A stretch of 64,000 nt of DNA from Hyphomicrobiales bacterium (GTDB taxonomy: Bacteria > Pseudomonadota > Alphaproteobacteria > Rhizobiales > Rhizobiaceae), in NCBI GenBank assembly GCA_900465665.1, contig UBJO01000017.1, positions 62,001 to 126,000 on the forward strand, written 5' to 3'. Position 1 is the stretch's first letter; each line of letters begins with the position of its first letter. The translations under genes were made by a program, and so were the position numbers. Below, one piece after another: positions 1-8,451 of the stretch. The notes under the pieces were generated by a model. That model did no database searches. It was not told the origin of the DNA and saw only the letters and a list, made by a program, of their open reading frames with translations.

Positions 1-944
1 GCCGCAGCTTCGCGGAGAAGGAGAGGCTTGGCGAAATCCTGCTGGTAAGTCTCGGCTGGGCCGCCGGCGTCATCGTGCTGATCGCCGTTGGTGGCGGCGC
101 TTTCCTGGCGACCCGAGCCCAGCGGCGCCTCGACGCGGTGGCGCGCACGATGATCGATGTGTCGAATGGCGAGCTTGCAACGCGCATTGCCTTGCGTGGG
201 AATGGCGATGACATTGATCTGGTGTCCGAGAAGATCAATCATGCGCTTGATAGGCTGTCGGGACTTGTGGAGGGCATGCGGCAGGTGAGCGCCGATATCG
301 CGCACGAGCTGAAGACGCCGCTCAACAGGTTGAAGATGACGCTTGAGGACGCGGCGGAACGAACGGAACGCGGTGAGCCGGTCGGGCAACAGATCGCCGA
401 CGCCTGCATGGAGAGCGATCAGATCAACGCGACTTTCGAAGCGCTGCTGAGAATCTCCCAGATCGAGGCCGGTGCCCGGCGGGCGCGTTTTCAATCGGTC
501 GACCTGGCCGATGTCATGTCATCGGTCACGGAGATCTACCGTGATGTGGCTGTCGACGCCGGCCAGACATTGCGTTTTGTCGCGGTTGATGCTGCCGGCA
601 TGCATCTGATGGGGGACCGCGAGCTGCTGATCCAGATGTTCGTCAACCTGATCGAGAACGCTATCACCCACAGTGGGACAGGAACGCTGATCGAGCTTTC
701 GCTGGTCCGCCGCGACAATCTGCTTCTTGCCGGTGTGGCGGACAATGGCGTCGGAATTCCCACCGCGGAACACACGAAGGTGTTTCGCCGGCTCTACAGG
801 CTCGACAAGGGCCGGACGTCGGCTGGCAGCGGTTTGGGGTTGAGCCTCGTGAAGGCTGTTGCCGACCTGCATTCGGCCGAGGTGGTTCTGGAGGATAACC
901 AGCCCGGAACGCGCGTGCTGGTTCGTTTTCCCGCCCTGCGCTAG
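1..944 (+). CDS. Sensor histidine kinase, C-terminal part (5' end outside window)
   Basis: The reading frame is open to the left edge, so the gene begins upstream; 313 residues are visible. They contain the end of a transmembrane segment (about bases 45-110), a HAMP-like linker, a dimerisation/phosphoacceptor box with the motif IAHELKTPLNRL (the histidine codon is at base 303), and a C-terminal HATPase domain with DNGVGIP and GSGLGLSLV boxes. It should be a membrane two-component kinase that phosphorylates a response regulator, probably encoded upstream. The signal it senses cannot be told because the sensor domain is missing. It ends convergently with the aspartic protease gene. Confidence 0.9.
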   Translation, partial: RSFAEKERLGEILLVSLGWAAGVIVLIAVGGGAFLATRAQRRLDAVARTMIDVSNGELATRIALRGNGDDIDLVSEKINHALDRLSGLVEGMRQVSADIAHELKTPLNRLKMTLEDAAERTERGEPVGQQIADACMESDQINATFEALLRISQIEAGARRARFQSVDLADVMSSVTEIYRDVAVDAGQTLRFVAVDAAGMHLMGDRELLIQMFVNLIENAITHSGTGTLIELSLVRRDNLLLAGVADNGVGIPTAEHTKVFRRLYRLDKGRTSAGSGLGLSLVKAVADLHSAEVVLEDNQPGTRVLVRFPALR

Positions 945-965
945 GCAGTTGGGCCATGACTGCGG

Positions 966-1667
966 CTAGTCGCGCATCCTGAGTTCGTCGGTTTGCATCT
1001 GCAGCGAACCCAAGGTCTCCAGGAAGCTCATGCCGAGCAAGCTCTGGTCCAGCCGTCCGTCCTCGGCGACGCTGCCGGCGACGTTGTTGCGCACGATGGG
1101 GCCGATCGCCACTTCAGAGAGCGTGACGGGTGCTGCCTGGGCCCGGCCGTTGGCGGTCATCACGCTCATCGAATAGGTCAGGTTATCTGGGATGATGCCG
1201 ACGCGCTCGGCGTCTTCGCGCGAGAGCGCGATCATGCTGGCGCCGGTGTCGACCAACATCGTGATGGTCTGGCCGTTGATCTCGACATCGGCCTCGAAAT
1301 GACCATTCAGCAGCTTGTGCAGGATGACTTCCTTGCCGCCTTCGCTGGTGGTCACGACCACGGCGCGGCCGGGAATGAGGCCAGCCAGCAGACGGTTGCC
1401 GACGCTGAGCGCGTCGTAGCGATAGAGATAGACGGTGGCGAGGCCGAGGATCAGCACCAGCCAGATCATCATGTGGCGCATCGTCTCGCCGACGCTGATG
1501 CGCCGTCCCCATATGCCGGCGGCCAGCATGAGCGCGATGGGGAGAAGATAGAGCATGCGGCCGAAATCGTCGGTCCTGACGCCGAGGATTTTGGGGCTGT
1601 CGTGATTGAAGAGCAAGATGAGAAGGCCGATGCCGAGACCGCCAAGTCCAATCGTCAGCCTGTTCAT
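966..1667 (-). CDS. Membrane-anchored retropepsin-like aspartic protease (TIGR02281-type)
   Basis: The 233-residue protein has three predicted membrane segments (about residues 5-21, 38-54 and 66-83) followed by a retroviral-type aspartic protease domain with the active-site motif VDTGAS at residues 139-144. A single-lobed domain of this kind normally works as a homodimer. Its start overlaps the stop of the upstream DUF1289 gene (ATGA, 1664-1667), so the two are probably translationally coupled. The natural substrate is unknown; the location suggests a periplasmic-facing peptidase. Family assignment is from the motif and layout. Confidence 0.82.
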   Translation of the reverse strand: MNRLTIGLGGLGIGLLILLFNHDSPKILGVRTDDFGRMLYLLPIALMLAAGIWGRRISVGETMRHMMIWLVLILGLATVYLYRYDALSVGNRLLAGLIPGRAVVVTTSEGGKEVILHKLLNGHFEADVEINGQTITMLVDTGASMIALSREDAERVGIIPDNLTYSMSVMTANGRAQAAPVTLSEVAIGPIVRNNVAGSVAEDGRLDQSLLGMSFLETLGSLQMQTDELRMRD

Positions 1668-1873
1668 GCGGTGAGCTCCGTACTTGCCATCGTCTCGCGC
1701 GATGCCGAGGGCGGTATCGCTTTCATCCTGGCGGGCAGCAGGCGCATGACCGCGTCCCTCTTTTCATCCGAAAACGCCGCCCAGCCGGCAATCTCCTCGA
1801 TCGTTCGGCCGCAGCCCGCGCAAAAGCCGCTGGATGAATCAATGGAGCAGATGTTGATGCACGGGCTTATCAT
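1664..1873 (-). CDS. DUF1289 small cysteine-rich protein
   Basis: The 69-residue product begins [12 protein letters not shown] and carries the cysteine pattern CxxxC...CxGCGR typical of DUF1289, a probable small metal-binding domain. A longer frame reaches 1915, but the ATG at 1873 starts directly at the conserved SPC motif and leaves a short spacer to cobS, so it is preferred. The gene sits between cobS and the aspartic protease gene and overlaps the latter by four bases. The molecular function of the family is not established. Confidence 0.75.
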   Translation of the reverse strand: MISPCINICSIDSSSGFCAGCGRTIEEIAGWAAFSDEKRDAVMRLLPARMKAIPPSASRETMASTELTA

Positions 1874-1892
1874 GACAAATGATATCGTTGTT

Positions 1893-2675
1893 TCACAAAG
1901 CCATGGCAAGAGCACACAGCGCCGCCATCTCGGAAATTTGAGCGGTGGCGCCCAGCGTATCGCCGGTGTGGCCGGAGAGGGTCACGCGGGCCAGTCGGGT
2001 GAAGATCATCGCACTGAGGCCGCAGGCAAGCAGCGCGCAGATAAGCGGCAGCAGGCCGAGGCTCGGCCAGATCAAGAGTGCCGCCAGCGCGCAGGCCGAG
2101 ACGACCGCGATCTGCATGACGCCTTCGCTGGGCTGGCCAACGGCTGCGGCCACGCCATCGGCCTTGGCCGGCGGCAGGCGGTGCCAGTGCCAGACCAGAG
2201 CGCCGCGGCTGATGCAGCCGATGGCGGGCAGGGCGAGGGCGGCGGCAAACGGTACGACGCCACGTGCGATCGCGGCAATGGCGGCGGCGCGAATGGCGAA
2301 GGAGAGGATCAGCGCGATGGCGCCATAGGTGCCGATGCGGCTATCCTTCATGATCGACAGCCGCTGGGCGCGGTCGCGGCCGCCACCGATACCGTCGGCG
2401 CAATCGGCAAGGCCATCCTCGTGCAGCGCGCCGGAGACGATCGCCTGTACCGCCAGCGCCACCAGCGCCGACATCAGCCGGTCGGCGCGCAGGCCGAGCA
2501 TGACGAGCAGAACGATTGCGGGCAGCAGGCCGATGATGATGCCGGCGACCGGAAAGGCGCGCGCGACGCGACCGAGTTTTCCGTCATATCCCGCGAAAGC
2601 CGCGCTAGGCATGGGAATGCGGCTCAGGAATGCGACGGCGCGCGCGATATCCGCCACATAGGTTGCGATGTTCAT
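1893..2675 (-). CDS. cobS: Adenosylcobinamide-GDP ribazoletransferase (cobalamin synthase)
   Basis: The 260-residue polytopic membrane protein matches CobS (CobV in Pseudomonas denitrificans naming). It joins adenosylcobinamide-GDP to alpha-ribazole (or its phosphate) in the last steps of cobalamin synthesis at the inner membrane. The conserved [17 protein letters not shown] region (from about residue 81) and KDSRIGTYG are visible, with hydrophobic segments through most of the protein. It is divergent from cobT, which supplies the alpha-ribazole phosphate substrate. It heads a short run with the DUF1289 and aspartic protease genes. Confidence 0.93.
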   Translation of the reverse strand: MNIATYVADIARAVAFLSRIPMPSAAFAGYDGKLGRVARAFPVAGIIIGLLPAIVLLVMLGLRADRLMSALVALAVQAIVSGALHEDGLADCADGIGGGRDRAQRLSIMKDSRIGTYGAIALILSFAIRAAAIAAIARGVVPFAAALALPAIGCISRGALVWHWHRLPPAKADGVAAAVGQPSEGVMQIAVVSACALAALLIWPSLGLLPLICALLACGLSAMIFTRLARVTLSGHTGDTLGATAQISEMAALCALAMAL

Positions 2676-2813
2676 GGCGCGTCCGCTCCCGGGGATGATG
2701 TCTGGCGCTTTTTAGAGTTGTTCCGCTTCGCGGCTGGATTTAAGAGTGGCCGCGAAAGAAGCTGATTTGCAGCCATAAGACAAGTTTACAGACGAGACAA
2801 GGAAGCCGCATCC

Positions 2814-3836
2814 ATGAGCGTTTCAGGCCTGCCGTTCGACGATTTCCGGACACTTCTGCGCGATCTGCCGGGGCCGGATCCACGGGCGCTGGTCGCTGCC
2901 CGCGAGCGCGATGCCCAGTTGACCAAGCCGCCCGGCTCGCTAGGGCGCCTTGAGGAAATCGCCTTCTGGCTCGCCGCCTGGACGGGCCGCACGCCCGCCG
3001 TCAACCGGCCGCTGGTGGCGATCTTCGCTGGCAACCATGGTGTCGTGAAGCAGGGCATCACGCCGTTTCCGCCGACTGTGACGCAGCAGATGGTCGAGAA
3101 TTTCGCGGCCGGTGGTGCTGCCATTAACCAGATCTGCGTCGCCTACGATCTCGGGCTGAAGGTGTTCGACCTGGCGCTCGATTATCCCACCGGCGACATC
3201 ACCGAGGAACCGGCGCTTTCCGAGCGCGATTGCGCCGCCACCATGGCTTTCGGCATGGAAGCGATCGCCGGTGGCACCGATCTACTCTGTATCGGCGAAA
3301 TGGGTATCGGCAACACGACGATCGCCGCATCGATCAACTACGCGCTGTACGGTGGCAATGCCCGCGACTGGGTCGGCCCCGGCACCGGCTCGGAAGGTGA
3401 GATGTTCGAGCGCAAGGTTGCCGCTGTCGAAAAGGCGGTGGCGCTGCACAGTGATCATCTCGACGATCCGCTCGAGATCATGCGCCGCCTCGGCGGCCGC
3501 GAGATCGCCGCGATGGCGGGCGCGATCCTGGCTGCCCGCGTCGAGCGCATTCCGGTGCTGATCGACGGCTACGTGGCGACGGCCGCCGCCGCGATCCTGC
3601 AGGCCGCCAACCCTTCGGCGCTCGATCACTGCCTGATCGGTCACGTCTCCGGCGAGCCGGGCCATCTGAAGGCGATCGAAATGCTCGGCAAGACGCCGCT
3701 TCTGGCGCTCGGCATGCGGCTCGGCGAAGGCACGGGGGCAGCGCTTGCCGCCGGCATCGTCAAGGCGGCCGCTGCCTGCCATTCTGGCATGGCGACCTTC
3801 GCGCAGGCAGGTGTGACAAACAAGCACGAACACTGA
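2814..3836 (+). CDS. cobT: Nicotinate-nucleotide--dimethylbenzimidazole phosphoribosyltransferase
   Basis: The 340-residue protein matches CobT (CobU in P. denitrificans naming). It transfers the phosphoribosyl group of nicotinate mononucleotide to 5,6-dimethylbenzimidazole, giving alpha-ribazole phosphate for the cobalamin lower ligand. Visible family motifs include TKPPGSLGRLE, FAGNHGV, GEMGIGNTT and the C-terminal LGEGTGAALA. The length is normal. The ATG follows an AAGGAAG ribosome-binding site. It diverges from cobS across about 138 bases; no cobalamin riboswitch is apparent there. Confidence 0.95.
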   Translation: MSVSGLPFDDFRTLLRDLPGPDPRALVAARERDAQLTKPPGSLGRLEEIAFWLAAWTGRTPAVNRPLVAIFAGNHGVVKQGITPFPPTVTQQMVENFAAGGAAINQICVAYDLGLKVFDLALDYPTGDITEEPALSERDCAATMAFGMEAIAGGTDLLCIGEMGIGNTTIAASINYALYGGNARDWVGPGTGSEGEMFERKVAAVEKAVALHSDHLDDPLEIMRRLGGREIAAMAGAILAARVERIPVLIDGYVATAAAAILQAANPSALDHCLIGHVSGEPGHLKAIEMLGKTPLLALGMRLGEGTGAALAAGIVKAAAACHSGMATFAQAGVTNKHEH

Positions 3837-3859
3837 ACTGATCGTCTGCGTTCAGGTTC

Positions 3860-3877
3860 GTGACAGGTTTATGACAG
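3860..3877 (-). promoter_or_regulatory. Pho-box-like PhoB binding site upstream of dgkA
   Basis: Read on the minus strand the site is CTGTCATAAACCTGTCAC, which matches the classical PHO box consensus (CTGTCATAWAWCTGTCAY) at 17 of 18 positions, with two CTGTCA half-sites 11 bases apart. It lies 95 bases before the dgkA start. Its orientation is opposite to dgkA, which is unusual for a simple activating site. PhoB control is inferred from sequence alone. Confidence 0.6.
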
Positions 3878-3892
3878 ATGGCTTGCGACGCG

Positions 3893-3906
3893 AGCGTGTA
3901 CACGCT
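3893..3906. repeat. Perfect 14-bp palindrome upstream of dgkA
   Basis: AGCGTGTACACGCT is a perfect inverted repeat with no spacer, 65 bases before the dgkA start and just downstream of the Pho-box-like site. Palindromes of this form often bind dimeric regulators. No regulator can be named. Confidence 0.5.
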
Positions 3907-3971
3907 ATTCGCATTTTTCTGATATGAAGCGGCAGGCATTGCCGCCATCTACCTGACGACGAGGACGCCTG

Positions 3972-4352
3972 ATGAAACCTGCCGTGACCAAACTCACCGG
4001 CATCAGCCACTTTTTTGCCGCCGCCAGTTACTCGCTCGGCGGCTTCAAGCGGCTGATCAAGGAGGCCGCGTTCCGGCAGGAGCTTCTTTTCGCCGCCGTC
4101 GCGCTGATCCTGCTTCTGGCGGTGGGCGCGACGCTTGTCGAGCTGATGATCGCAGTCGTCCTATTCCTGATCGTCTTCGCCATCGAGGCGCTCAACACCG
4201 CGATTGAAGAAGTCATCGACCGCATTTCGCCGGAGATCTCTAGCGTCGGCAAGCATGCCAAGGATCTCGGCTCCTTCGCCGTTCTCTGCATGCTCACCGC
4301 CTGCGGCATCTTCATGCTGTTTACGATCGGCAAGCATTTGATGTTTGGCTGA
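3972..4352 (+). CDS. dgkA: Diacylglycerol kinase
   Basis: The 126-residue integral membrane protein matches the prokaryotic DgkA family. It phosphorylates diacylglycerol to phosphatidic acid, recycling lipid left after phospholipid head groups are used or removed. Three hydrophobic helices are seen, with the family motif EALNTAIEEVIDRIS at about residues 73-87. The start follows a GAGGACG ribosome-binding site. The upstream Pho-box-like site would fit a role in phosphate-limited membrane lipid turnover, but that link is inference. Confidence 0.93.
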   Translation: MKPAVTKLTGISHFFAAASYSLGGFKRLIKEAAFRQELLFAAVALILLLAVGATLVELMIAVVLFLIVFAIEALNTAIEEVIDRISPEISSVGKHAKDLGSFAVLCMLTACGIFMLFTIGKHLMFG

Positions 4353-4467
4353 GGGGCGGTTTCTAGTCTATGATGTAATCGGTTGTGTTTACGCCGTAAG
4401 TGCATCTTTTAGGTGTTTTTGATATCCGCCATGCTGTCCTTTCCAGAGTAGGGAGGGGGAGGCGGTT

Positions 4468-5568
4468 GTGGCTGTAAGCAGCGTTTACGAAGCTGAGCGG
4501 AACGAGCGTGAAGAGGCTGAGCGAAACCGACATGCGGTTTTACTCGCGATTGTCGGCGCTGTCGTAACGACTGCAACGCTTGGCTTCATGGCCCTGGCAC
4601 AACTCGGCGATTGGGTTGCTGCGATCGGCATAGGCGGGCTGATCGTGTTTGTCGGGATCTCTATCGGCGGCTTGCTCGGCTTTCTCTTTTCCGTTCCGCG
4701 GATACTTGCAAAAGACAATCCGTCACCGGCGCCTGCCGCCAAAGAGGCAACGTCTCGGACGAAAGCCGCTGTGGCCAATACGGCACTGAAGAGAGAACGA
4801 CTGCTGGGGTCGAATACCAACCTAGAGCGAATATCGGAGTGGTTGACGACGATGTTGGTCGGCGTGGGGCTGACGCAGATAGGCTCGCTGGACCGCGCGT
4901 TTAACCAGTTCAGCGACTTCTTGAGCCGCAAGGCACAAGTCTTCATCATTGACGGACATGCCAGCGCAGGCGCGCTTCCCGCCGTGGGGCCGTTTCTTCT
5001 CGTCTGCGGTCTCGTTAGTGGCTTTATCTTCTTTTACATCTACACCCGCATCTACCTGTCGCCTCTCTTTCAATATGTGGAGATCAGGCTCTCGGAGGAG
5101 ATCGGCGACCTGCCGCTGAAGACGGATGTCCCGGATTTCAAGGACGCAGCGGCGATGATCGGGGAGGCGTCAATGAGTGTGCCGATGGCCTACACGTCGG
5201 TTTCTGACGAACTCTCGATCAACGACAGTCTCGAGATCATCAAGAATGTGCTCTATCAACCGCAGGGCTATCGGAACGCAATCACGCTCGGCAACAAGCT
5301 CGTGAAGACACCGGCGGTCAAGATCGCTTATTACTGGTACCTGATGGCGGCCGCATACGGCCAGAAATTCCATGCACTGCGAGAGTCGGGAGCCCCGGAG
5401 GGCGAGCAACGGCTTGCGCGTCTGGCAGTGCTTGATGCGGCTCGAAAGGCTGTGCGTTTGAATTCGAACTTCAAGACGGCACTTGCCGAACTCGCGGATG
5501 CAGCCAGCTACGACAACGATCTGCAGGACTTTGCCGATGACAAGGACTTCAAGGCGATCGTTCGGTAA
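4468..5568 (+). CDS. Unrecognised multi-pass membrane protein with GFLFSVPR and NTNLERISEWLT motifs
   Basis: The 366-residue product starts at GTG after a GGAGGGGGA ribosome-binding site. Layout: a charged N-terminus (1-22), two adjacent membrane helices (about 23-45 and 50-72) ending in GFLFSVPRI, a linker, a stretch NTNLERISEWLTTMLVG (about 113-129), a third helix (about 168-192) and a soluble alpha-helical C-terminus of about 170 residues that resembles degenerate TPR-like helices. The paired motifs recur, as far as I recall, in uncharacterised bacterial membrane proteins, some with effector-like domains, but I cannot name the family. It stands alone between dgkA and a convergent kinase gene. 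Confidence 0.7.
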   Translation: MAVSSVYEAERNEREEAERNRHAVLLAIVGAVVTTATLGFMALAQLGDWVAAIGIGGLIVFVGISIGGLLGFLFSVPRILAKDNPSPAPAAKEATSRTKAAVANTALKRERLLGSNTNLERISEWLTTMLVGVGLTQIGSLDRAFNQFSDFLSRKAQVFIIDGHASAGALPAVGPFLLVCGLVSGFIFFYIYTRIYLSPLFQYVEIRLSEEIGDLPLKTDVPDFKDAAAMIGEASMSVPMAYTSVSDELSINDSLEIIKNVLYQPQGYRNAITLGNKLVKTPAVKIAYYWYLMAAAYGQKFHALRESGAPEGEQRLARLAVLDAARKAVRLNSNFKTALAELADAASYDNDLQDFADDKDFKAIVR

Positions 5569-5574
5569 TTCGCC

Positions 5575-7110
5575 TCAAGCAAAGCTGCGACGCTTGCGGG
5601 AGACAGCCTGGGCGTCTTCGACGGCCGGAACCGACTGCAGCACGCGTCGTGCCGGCAGGATGGCGATGACTTCGGTGCCTTCGCGCAGCTTGGATTTCAG
5701 GATGAACTGGCCATCGTGCTTGGCGAGGATCGCCTGAACGATCGGCAGGCCGAGGCCGGTGCCCTGTTCGGCGCTCTTGATGGCGATCGAGCCTTGGCCG
5801 AAGGCGGAAAGGACGACCGGTATTTCGTCTTCGGGAATGCCCGGTCCGTTGTCCTTGATGGAGATGTACTGGCCGCCGCCGGCGGTCCAGCCGACCTTGA
5901 CCATGATCTCGCCGCCCTGCGGCGTGAACTTCACGGCGTTGGACAGAAGATTGAGGATCACCTGACGCATCGATTTCTCGTCGGCCCAGACGGCCGGAAG
6001 TTCGAGCTCGAATTGCTGCGAAATGGTGATGTTCTTGCCGCGGGCGCGCAGCTGCACCATGCCGATGCAGTCTTCGGAGATATCGAGCAGCGAGATCGCT
6101 TCTTCGCTGAGCTCATATTTGCCGGCCTCGATGCGGGAGAGGTCGAGGATTTCGTTGATCAGGTTCAAGAGGTGCTGGCCCGAGCGGTGGATGTCGCTCG
6201 TATATTCCTTGTAGGTCGCGTTGTTCAGCGGTCCCATGACTTCCGCCGACATCACCTCGGAGAAGCCGAGGATGGCGTTGAGCGGCGTTCGCAGTTCGTG
6301 CGACATGGAGGCGAGGAAGCGGGACTTGGCGAGGTTTGCCTCTTCGGCCCGGCGGCGGGCTTCATCCGACATGGACTTGGCGACTTCGAGCTCGGCGATC
6401 AGGTCGTCCTTCTCCGCCTGGTAGGAGAGGATGCGCAGGTTCTGCCGGAAGAGGCGGTCGCTGATGTAGTGGAAGAAGATAACGGTGGTGGTCAGCGTCG
6501 CGGTCAGGCTGATCTCGAGGATTTCGCGGGAAATGCCGGATTTGGCAACGAGGGCGAAGACGACGGGCGAGAAGGTCACCAGCACGCACAGCGTCAGCAT
6601 ATAGTTCCACATCGCCGTCAGCGACAGCGCGATCAGAAGCGTCGCGCCCTTGTAGAGCACGAGGTTTGCCGGCTCGCAGGCGGCGCAGTCCTGAATGGCG
6701 AAATAGGCCCAGCAGCAGCCGATCAGGAACTGGCCGAGCAGCAGCAGGCGGCGCCATTTGCGGGTGCGGATCGCCGTCATCTCGCGCTTGCGGGCACGGC
6801 GAGCGAGAAACACGTTCACGGCATGGGCCGTCAGCGTCAGTATGGCCCAGAGCACGATCTGGGTGTCGCCGGTGAAATAGATACCGAGGATCGCGATGAT
6901 GATCACGAACAGCGGGATGATCGAGGCGCCCTGCAGCACGGCATTGATATAGAGGTTCAGCACATCGCGATCGAAGGCGCCGCTTGGCGCATGGCTCGAT
7001 TGCAGGCGATCACGCGTCACCCGCACAGCCTTTGCGACGGGCTTGTTGCGGTGACTCCGTGATTTGTCGACGATATTCTTATCTGTCGATGTGCTTACGC
7101 CGTTACTCAT
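5575..7110 (-). CDS. PdhS/PleC/DivJ-like sensor histidine kinase
   Basis: The 511-residue membrane kinase has an N-terminal region of about six hydrophobic segments (residues 57-215), a short coiled coil, the phosphoacceptor box ASMSHELRTPLNAILGFSE with His271, and a HATPase domain with DNGPGIP and GTGLGLPIV. The H-box wording, with FSEVM and LDLSRIEAGKYEL following, is typical of the PdhS family, which in Rhizobiales controls the DivK/CtrA cell-cycle pathway. Which paralog this is cannot be told from the window. A plainer hybrid-type kinase remains possible. Confidence 0.8.
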   Translation of the reverse strand: MSNGVSTSTDKNIVDKSRSHRNKPVAKAVRVTRDRLQSSHAPSGAFDRDVLNLYINAVLQGASIIPLFVIIIAILGIYFTGDTQIVLWAILTLTAHAVNVFLARRARKREMTAIRTRKWRRLLLLGQFLIGCCWAYFAIQDCAACEPANLVLYKGATLLIALSLTAMWNYMLTLCVLVTFSPVVFALVAKSGISREILEISLTATLTTTVIFFHYISDRLFRQNLRILSYQAEKDDLIAELEVAKSMSDEARRRAEEANLAKSRFLASMSHELRTPLNAILGFSEVMSAEVMGPLNNATYKEYTSDIHRSGQHLLNLINEILDLSRIEAGKYELSEEAISLLDISEDCIGMVQLRARGKNITISQQFELELPAVWADEKSMRQVILNLLSNAVKFTPQGGEIMVKVGWTAGGGQYISIKDNGPGIPEDEIPVVLSAFGQGSIAIKSAEQGTGLGLPIVQAILAKHDGQFILKSKLREGTEVIAILPARRVLQSVPAVEDAQAVSRKRRSFA

Positions 7111-7215
7111 TATACACGTGACGCTTGATCTGCGGATGCTTGCACACTAGGGCTCAAATATTAAGAAGTTGTTTGCCAATTTTCCCAAGGGTTTGTTTTT
7201 GAAGGAGGCGAAACC

Positions 7216-7755
7216 GTGACGCGGGGTTTCAGAACCGTTCGTGACGGTGTGACGGCCTTTGCGCTGCTCGCGTTCATCTGGCTGATCGCGGCCAAGCTGA
7301 ACGATGTCCCCGAAATCTCCCACGCCGGCCGTTTCCACGCGGCTGATGGCGACAGCCTTGCGATCGGCGAGGAGAGGATGCGGCTGAAGGGGATCGATGC
7401 GCCCGAGCTTGCGCAGACCTGCGAGCGTGGTGGGGCGCGATGGGCGTGCGGGCAGGAAGCCAAGCGCTTGCTGCAGAGCCTTGTTGCCGGTGATGATGCG
7501 CGCTGCGTGGGAACCGAGAGGGATCGCTTTCAGCGGCTGCTTGTCGTGTGCCATGCGGACGGTACGGATATCAATGCCGTGATGGTGCGGCGGGGCATGG
7601 CGGTTTCCTATGGCGCTTATGGTGACGAGGAGGCTGAGGCGCGATCGGAGAAGGCCGGTCTTTGGGCCGGCGTTTTCGAGAGGCTGCGTGACTTCCGCGA
7701 CCACAGGCAGGATGCCGAACGCGCGGGCGGCGTCAGAGGATTTTTAGGATGGTAG
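7216..7755 (+). CDS. Thermonuclease-family (SNase-like) protein
   Basis: The 179-residue protein starts at GTG and has one N-terminal membrane segment or signal anchor (about residues 12-27) followed by a staphylococcal-nuclease fold. Family motifs are RLKGIDAPE (about 55-63), ERDRFQRLLVVC and the GMAVSYGAYGDEEAEAR-to-GLWAGVF segment. Members are extracytoplasmic, calcium-dependent nucleases, though many alphaproteobacterial copies have not been tested. It overlaps the next gene by 7 bases. Confidence 0.82.
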   Translation: MTRGFRTVRDGVTAFALLAFIWLIAAKLNDVPEISHAGRFHAADGDSLAIGEERMRLKGIDAPELAQTCERGGARWACGQEAKRLLQSLVAGDDARCVGTERDRFQRLLVVCHADGTDINAVMVRRGMAVSYGAYGDEEAEARSEKAGLWAGVFERLRDFRDHRQDAERAGGVRGFLGW

Positions 7756-8384
7756 GTGCGGCGGATGGGCTGGAGGAGATGCGCGAGGCGATCGCCGGCT
7801 GCCGGATCTGTCGCGACGAGCCGCTGCGCGGGCCCGATCACCGGCTGCCGCATGAGCCACGGCCGGTGGCGGTGATTTCGACCAAAGCCAGGATACTGAT
7901 CGCGGGGCAGGCGCCGGGGCTGAAGGTGCATGAGAGCGGCATTCCCTTCAACGATGCGTCAGGCGACCGGTTGCGCGAATGGTTGCAGGTCGATCGCGAC
8001 ACATTCTACGATCGCGATCGTTTCGCCATCGTGCCGATGGGCTTCTGTTTTCCGGGTTACGACGCCAAGGGCAGCGATCTGCCGCCCCGGCGCGAATGCG
8101 CGCCTCGGTGGCGGCCGCCTGTGGTCGCGGCCATGCCGCAGATCGAACTGGTGCTCGTCATCGGGCAATATGCGCAGGCCTGGCATCTGGGCAACGAGCG
8201 GCGCGGTAGCGTGACCGAGACGGTGCAGGCATGGCGGGAAGTCCTGTTTGCCAACCGATCGCCGGCCATCCTGCCGCTTCCGCATCCAAGTTGGCGCAAC
8301 ACGGGCTGGATCAGGCGTAATCCATGGTTCGAAGAGGAATTGCTGCCGGTCTTGAGGGCGCGCATCACAATGCTTGTGAACTGA
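7749..8384 (+). CDS. Uracil-DNA glycosylase superfamily protein
   Basis: The 211-residue product carries UDG-superfamily landmarks: a GQAPGLKVHESGIPF segment resembling motif 1, an N-terminal CRICRDEP cysteine pair, and a late PLPHPSWRNTGW segment with the conserved HPS motif. It belongs to the YcdH-like/uracil-DNA-glycosylase-like branch rather than to Ung. Removal of uracil has not been shown for this branch. The gene overlaps the nuclease-like gene by 7 bases, so the two are probably co-transcribed. Confidence 0.78.
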   Translation: MVGAADGLEEMREAIAGCRICRDEPLRGPDHRLPHEPRPVAVISTKARILIAGQAPGLKVHESGIPFNDASGDRLREWLQVDRDTFYDRDRFAIVPMGFCFPGYDAKGSDLPPRRECAPRWRPPVVAAMPQIELVLVIGQYAQAWHLGNERRGSVTETVQAWREVLFANRSPAILPLPHPSWRNTGWIRRNPWFEEELLPVLRARITMLVN

Positions 8385-8451
8385 AACAAATTTCTTTCAA
8401 ACGGCCGGAATCGCGCTATACATAGAAAATAATTCGTAGGGGTGGGGATAA

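Noticed and set aside
993-2765. Plus-strand open frame of 590 codons opposite the aspartic protease, DUF1289 and cobS genes
   Set aside because: It is antisense to three recognised genes, is rich in His/Gln/Ala/Asp as expected of a shadow frame in GC-rich DNA, and shows no domain.
2676-2813. Cobalamin riboswitch between cobS and cobT
   Set aside because: The 138 bases show no B12-box-like sequence and are too short for a full cobalamin riboswitch in either direction with its own promoter.
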